Positions 5,598 to 8,021 of a stretch of 8,021 nucleotides of DNA are shown one piece after another. This DNA is from Balneolaceae bacterium (GTDB lineage: Bacteria; Bacteroidota; Rhodothermia; Balneolales; Balneolaceae), in assembly GCA_007123785.1 (NCBI GenBank), contig SLGL01000493.1, positions 1 through 8,021 of the forward strand, read 5' to 3'. The number at the start of each line of letters is the position of its first letter. The first letter of the stretch is position 1. A model generated the notes under the pieces. It had not been told where the DNA came from. It made no database searches and saw only the letters and a list, made by a program, of their open reading frames with translations. The translations under genes and the position numbers were made by a program.

Positions 5598-6431
5598 ATG
5601 GAACATTTAAACGATCATATTGAGAAACATTACGGCCGCGGGAAGATTTTGGATTCGATTTTAAATGCTCTGATTAAATCCGGGAAGGATCTGTCACGGC
5701 TAAAACCGGCTGATCTTGCCGCTGTGGATGAATTTCACATACGGGGGCGGCAGGCAACGGTTGAACTGGCGAGTCTTGCAGATTTGGTCGAGGGAAGCCG
5801 GGTGCTGGATGTCGGATGCGGGCTTGGCGGCTCGGCACGCTACCTTGCCGCAAAGTATCGGTGCAGGGTAACCGGAATCGATCTTACCCAGGAATATGTG
5901 GATATAGCAAACTCACTTACCGACCTGGTTGGACTCAGTGAACAGGCAGATTTTCTTCAGGGTAATGCACTGAATTTGCCTTTTGAAGAGAGTTCTTTTG
6001 ATCTGGTCTGGACAGAACATGTACAGATGAACATTGCCGACAAGCATCAGTTTTACGGTGAAATCGCAAGGGTACTCAGATCCGGCGGCCAATTTCTATT
6101 TCATGATATTTTTGGTGGGAAAAAGGGAGCGTTTCATTACCCGGTACCCTGGGCCGAAGACGAATCGATCAATTTCCTCATATCGCACGATGAGCTGAAA
6201 GAATTTCTTATCGAATCAGATTTCAAAATTGATGATTGGATGGATAAAAGCCGGGAATCACTGGATTGGTTTGTCGAAACGAAAAAAAAGCTGCAGGAAT
6301 CCGGTCCTCCTCCGCTTGGGTTTCATTTACTGATTGGTGATAACGCGGCGGAGAAGTTTGAAAATCAGATCAAAAATTTACGGGAAAACAAGTTTGTCGT
6401 CCTTCAGGCAAGCGTGAAGAAAAAATTTTAA
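5598..6431 (+). CDS. class I SAM-dependent methyltransferase (Methyltransf_11 type)
   Basis: A 277-residue protein. Residues 1-60 are a helical lead-in (including LKPADLAAVDEFHIRGR) that caps the active site in sarcosine/dimethylglycine-type and related small-molecule N-methyltransferases. The SAM core follows: motif I VLDVGCGLGGSARYLA at 69-84, acidic motif II V-T-G-I-D95, the post-II 'G-N-A-L-N-L-P-F' strand near 122-129 contacting the adenine, D135-L-V-W with E140-H, and V-L-R-S-G-G-Q-F-L-F-H-D at 159-170. All SAM-binding residues are present and the length is normal, so it should be active. The substrate is unknown: a small soluble molecule is likelier than RNA or protein. It is convergent with the next gene and stands alone. 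See the ribosome-site entry for the start problem. Confidence 0.8.
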   Translation: MEHLNDHIEKHYGRGKILDSILNALIKSGKDLSRLKPADLAAVDEFHIRGRQATVELASLADLVEGSRVLDVGCGLGGSARYLAAKYRCRVTGIDLTQEYVDIANSLTDLVGLSEQADFLQGNALNLPFEESSFDLVWTEHVQMNIADKHQFYGEIARVLRSGGQFLFHDIFGGKKGAFHYPVPWAEDESINFLISHDELKEFLIESDFKIDDWMDKSRESLDWFVETKKKLQESGPPPLGFHLLIGDNAAEKFENQIKNLRENKFVVLQASVKKKF

Positions 6432-6734
6432 TGATAACTGAAAACGAATAATCAATTCTGGCCCCGCCATCAAAGTTAACTTCTCATGCTGCCGCAAACA
6501 TCACCTTCACAAAAGAATAGTAAGATTCGTATTGGCTCTGTTTTCAGTTTACTCTGTTCATTACATTCTTCACCTGATTCCGGAATCAAACGGTCCGGTA
6601 AGGCTCAATGGCAAGGTAGAAGAACCCGTCCGGGCAGCCAGTGAACCTTCCCTTCGGTTACTTACTTCGCAGACCCGAACTTGCCCGGTTCTGTTGCTAT
6701 CTTATTCTGATAGCCGGTAACGCCGAAATTAAGA
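6432..6734. other. intergenic region between convergent methyltransferase genes
   Basis: About 300 bases at the meeting point of two transcription units. Frames on both strands are short, without family resemblance or ribosome sites. The only structure seen is a small inverted repeat, GCTATC (6696-6701) and GATAGC (6709-6714), around a seven-base loop. It has no adjacent T tract on either strand. Transcription stop signals for both genes are expected here but not recognisable. Confidence 0.4.
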
Positions 6735-7823
6735 TTATTTCCGCATCACGTAATAATCGTTCTGGATATCATGATCCAGCCGGTGAATTTGCAAGCCGTC
6801 AAAGCCGGCCTTGCCAAGCAACTCCTTTGCCTTCTCGCGGCCCCACATCGCTCCGAGCCCTTCGCCGTTGTTTGCCAGTGAAACCGACATACAGTGCATG
6901 CAGGATAGGGTGTAGAGCAGAGGTCCGAGCGGATGGTCCAAATCGGAATGCACATGTCCGCTTGAATAAATATCCTGCATCAGGTAAACCCCGCCCGGTT
7001 TCAGCGTGCGATGGATTCCTTTCAGTACGGCCAGCGGTTTGGCCTGGTCGTGAATGGCATCGAAGGTTGTAACAAAATCGTACGCCTCCGGGTCGGCAGT
7101 TTGGTCGAAATCGGTGGCATCCCGTATCTCAAATTCGATATTGCGGAGCGATCTTTTGTCCGCTTCATTACGAGCCCATTGGATAGCCTCTTCGGATAGA
7201 TCGATCCCTTTAAACCGGCTGTTCGGAAACAGCCCGGCCAGTTTCAGCAGCGCACGGCCACGGCCGCACCCTACATCCAGGACGTTTATTCCATCTTCGA
7301 GACGTTCCCTCAATCCCGGTATCAGCGGAAGGATATGATCCTCGAGGGCATTCAGAACCGTCATGCCGCTGTCTTCTGCCATCACATCGTGAAAGCGCGT
7401 ATATTTTTCATAGGGAACACCGCCGCCATTATGAAAGCAGTCCACAATCTCATCCTCTACGTTGCCGAGAACCGCAACGTACTGGGCAAAAGCGGCCAGA
7501 TTTTCATCATCAGATTTACGCGAGAGAAACCGGGCATGATCCTCAGGGAGGAGATACCGGTCCGATTCGTCAACCTTTACGACTCCACCGGTTGCCATAG
7601 CCCCGAGCCACTCCCTGATGTAGCGCTCATTCAATCCGCTTTTTTCGGCCAGCTCCCCGCTGCCGGTCCATCCGATACCGTTCATGGCATCAAACAGTCC
7701 GGTCCGGTGGCCGATGGAGATCATCAGCATTAAAGCTCCGCTGTTCAGAGCGGTAACGTACCACTCTTCAAATCCTGTTTCGCTGTCTGTGGTTTCAGGC
7801 ATAGTGATTGCTGTATTACACAT
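6735..7823 (-). CDS. winged-helix class I SAM-dependent methyltransferase (Rv2258c-like)
   Basis: A 362-residue protein of the wHTH-plus-methyltransferase type. Residues 20-100 form the N-terminal dimerisation/winged-helix part: 'A-L-M-L-M-I-S-I-G-H-R-T-G-L-F', the 'ELAEKSGLNERYIREWLGAM' helix-turn-helix, and the wing 'Y-L-L-P'. The SAM core follows: motif I VLDVGCGRGRALLKLA at 181-196, D208 in 'G-I-D-L-S', 'R-D-A-T-D-F' near 234-239, F254-D-A-I-H-D, and L-K-P-G-G-V-Y-L-M-Q-D-I at 274-285. Family length is normal and all motifs are present. The winged helix in this group serves dimerisation, not DNA binding. The substrate is unknown, probably a small or toxic molecule. ATG 7823 is the first start; Met8 (7802) is possible, and neither has a clear ribosome site. 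The gene has its own promoter with an overlapping TetR-type palindrome, so it is probably inducible. Confidence 0.85.
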   Translation of the reverse strand: MCNTAITMPETTDSETGFEEWYVTALNSGALMLMISIGHRTGLFDAMNGIGWTGSGELAEKSGLNERYIREWLGAMATGGVVKVDESDRYLLPEDHARFLSRKSDDENLAAFAQYVAVLGNVEDEIVDCFHNGGGVPYEKYTRFHDVMAEDSGMTVLNALEDHILPLIPGLRERLEDGINVLDVGCGRGRALLKLAGLFPNSRFKGIDLSEEAIQWARNEADKRSLRNIEFEIRDATDFDQTADPEAYDFVTTFDAIHDQAKPLAVLKGIHRTLKPGGVYLMQDIYSSGHVHSDLDHPLGPLLYTLSCMHCMSVSLANNGEGLGAMWGREKAKELLGKAGFDGLQIHRLDHDIQNDYYVMRK

Positions 7824-7846
7824 AATTTCAAGGTTTTTACATTAAC

Positions 7847-7864
7847 ATACCAACTGGTCGGTAT
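7847..7864. promoter_or_regulatory. TetR-type operator palindrome overlapping the -10 and start site
   Basis: ATACCAACTGGTCGGTAT matches its reverse complement at 14 of 18 positions. The outer ATACC/GGTAT arms are perfect. The pattern is the familiar TetR-family operator shape (TACC-GAC-GTC-GGTA). It shares two bases with the -10 and covers the predicted transcription start, as expected for a repressor that blocks RNA polymerase. No regulator is in the window; it may lie just to the right. Confidence 0.6.
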
Positions 7865-7891
7865 AATAAAATTTGAAACTCGAATTGTCAA
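7863..7891 (-). promoter_or_regulatory. sigma70-type promoter of the winged-helix methyltransferase
   Basis: On the minus strand TTGACA (7891-7886) is followed after exactly 17 bases by TATTAT (7868-7863). That is a perfect -35 and a five-of-six -10. The predicted transcription start falls near 7856, giving a leader of about 33 bases to the ATG. Confidence 0.7.
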
Positions 7892-7966
7892 GAATAAAAC
7901 CCATTAGTGATTGAATTCGCTGTTAATTTAGTATGTGAACCTGTATATTGGACTCTCCAAAACTGA

Positions 7967-7984
7967 TCACAGACTAATTGGTAT
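7967..7984. promoter_or_regulatory. weaker second copy of the operator-like site
   Basis: TCACAGACTAATTGGTAT agrees with the reverse complement of the first operator (ATACCGACCAGTTGGTAT) at 13 of 18 positions, including the whole TTGGTAT arm. Centre-to-centre distance is 120 bases. It ends 14 bases before a possible divergent ATG at 7999. Confidence 0.35.
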
Positions 7985-7998
7985 GATTCCTTAAATAC

Positions 7999-8021
7999 AT
8001 GAGCAGTCGATCAACAAATAC
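7999..8021 (+). CDS. possible 5' end of a divergent gene at the window edge
   Basis: ATG at 7999 opens a frame, M-S-S-R-S-T-N, that runs off the window. A short polar tail like this is common ahead of the helix-turn-helix in TetR-family regulators, and an operator-like half site lies just upstream, which would fit an autoregulated repressor divergent from the methyltransferase. No ribosome site is visible. Seven residues cannot identify a family, so this is mostly a pointer to the next window. Confidence 0.2.

Noticed and set aside
6696..6714. GCTATC/GATAGC hairpin as terminator of either methyltransferase
   Set aside because: Short stem and no T tract on either strand.
6532..7072. Overlapping plus-strand frames in the convergent spacer and over the methyltransferase
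   Set aside because: No ribosome sites or family resemblance, and they run antisense into the winged-helix methyltransferase.
1..8021. CRISPR array, tRNA, rRNA, insertion-sequence ends
   Set aside because: No regularly spaced direct repeats, cloverleaf-like segments, rRNA motifs or transposase frames were seen on either strand.

Overview
The window reads as a chromosomal stretch of a Bacteroidota/Balneolota-like bacterium. That is an inference from three things: a lipoprotein with an Asp-rich tail right after its lipid cysteine (C-D-S-D-D), the style of the DoxX-like and Ig-like proteins, and moderate GC with AT-rich spacers. No rRNA, tRNA, CRISPR array or complete mobile element was seen.

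Layout, left to right. (1) 1-1565, + strand: the 3' end of a class I SAM methyltransferase, then a membrane-targeted vanadium-haloperoxidase/PAP2-fold protein with an excellent ribosome site. The two are probably one operon. The haloperoxidase homologue keeps four vanadate-pocket residues but has Leu where the catalytic His should be. (2) 1566-3974: a region of gene decay. It holds a frameshifted cupin remnant, a 16-T run, one intact small Ig-like lipoprotein, and three co-directional gene fragments placed end to end: the C-terminus of a flavin monooxygenase, the C-terminus of an alpha/beta hydrolase, and the C-terminal part of a DoxX-like membrane protein. Each is cut at its 5' side. The block runs into a truncated PIN-like (DUF5615) toxin remnant on the other strand. 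(3) 3837-5175, - strand: an intact DUF433 antitoxin-like gene that has lost the second half of its partner toxin, then a Mut7-C RNase-type protein preceded by a previously unlisted 31-codon reading frame overlapping it by ATGA. (4) 5176-5597: a non-coding stretch with a GC-rich imperfect hairpin. (5) 5598-7823: two convergent, unrelated class I methyltransferases, one plain and one with an N-terminal winged-helix domain. (6) 7824-8021: the promoter of the second methyltransferase, with a near-consensus sigma70 promoter whose -10 is overlapped by an 18-bp TetR-type palindrome, and a weaker second copy 120 bp away near a possible divergent start at the window edge.

How the genes work together. 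Three methyltransferases and homologues or remnants of small-molecule oxidising and hydrolysing enzymes (haloperoxidase fold, flavin monooxygenase, alpha/beta hydrolase, cupin, DoxX) suggest an accessory region once used for small-molecule modification or detoxification and now partly eroded. The regulated winged-helix methyltransferase and the Mut7-C/small-ORF pair look intact. No complete new system is evident. The strongest leads are the small ORF coupled to Mut7-C, the TetR-like operator pair, the haloperoxidase active-site substitution, and the mosaic of gene 3' ends.
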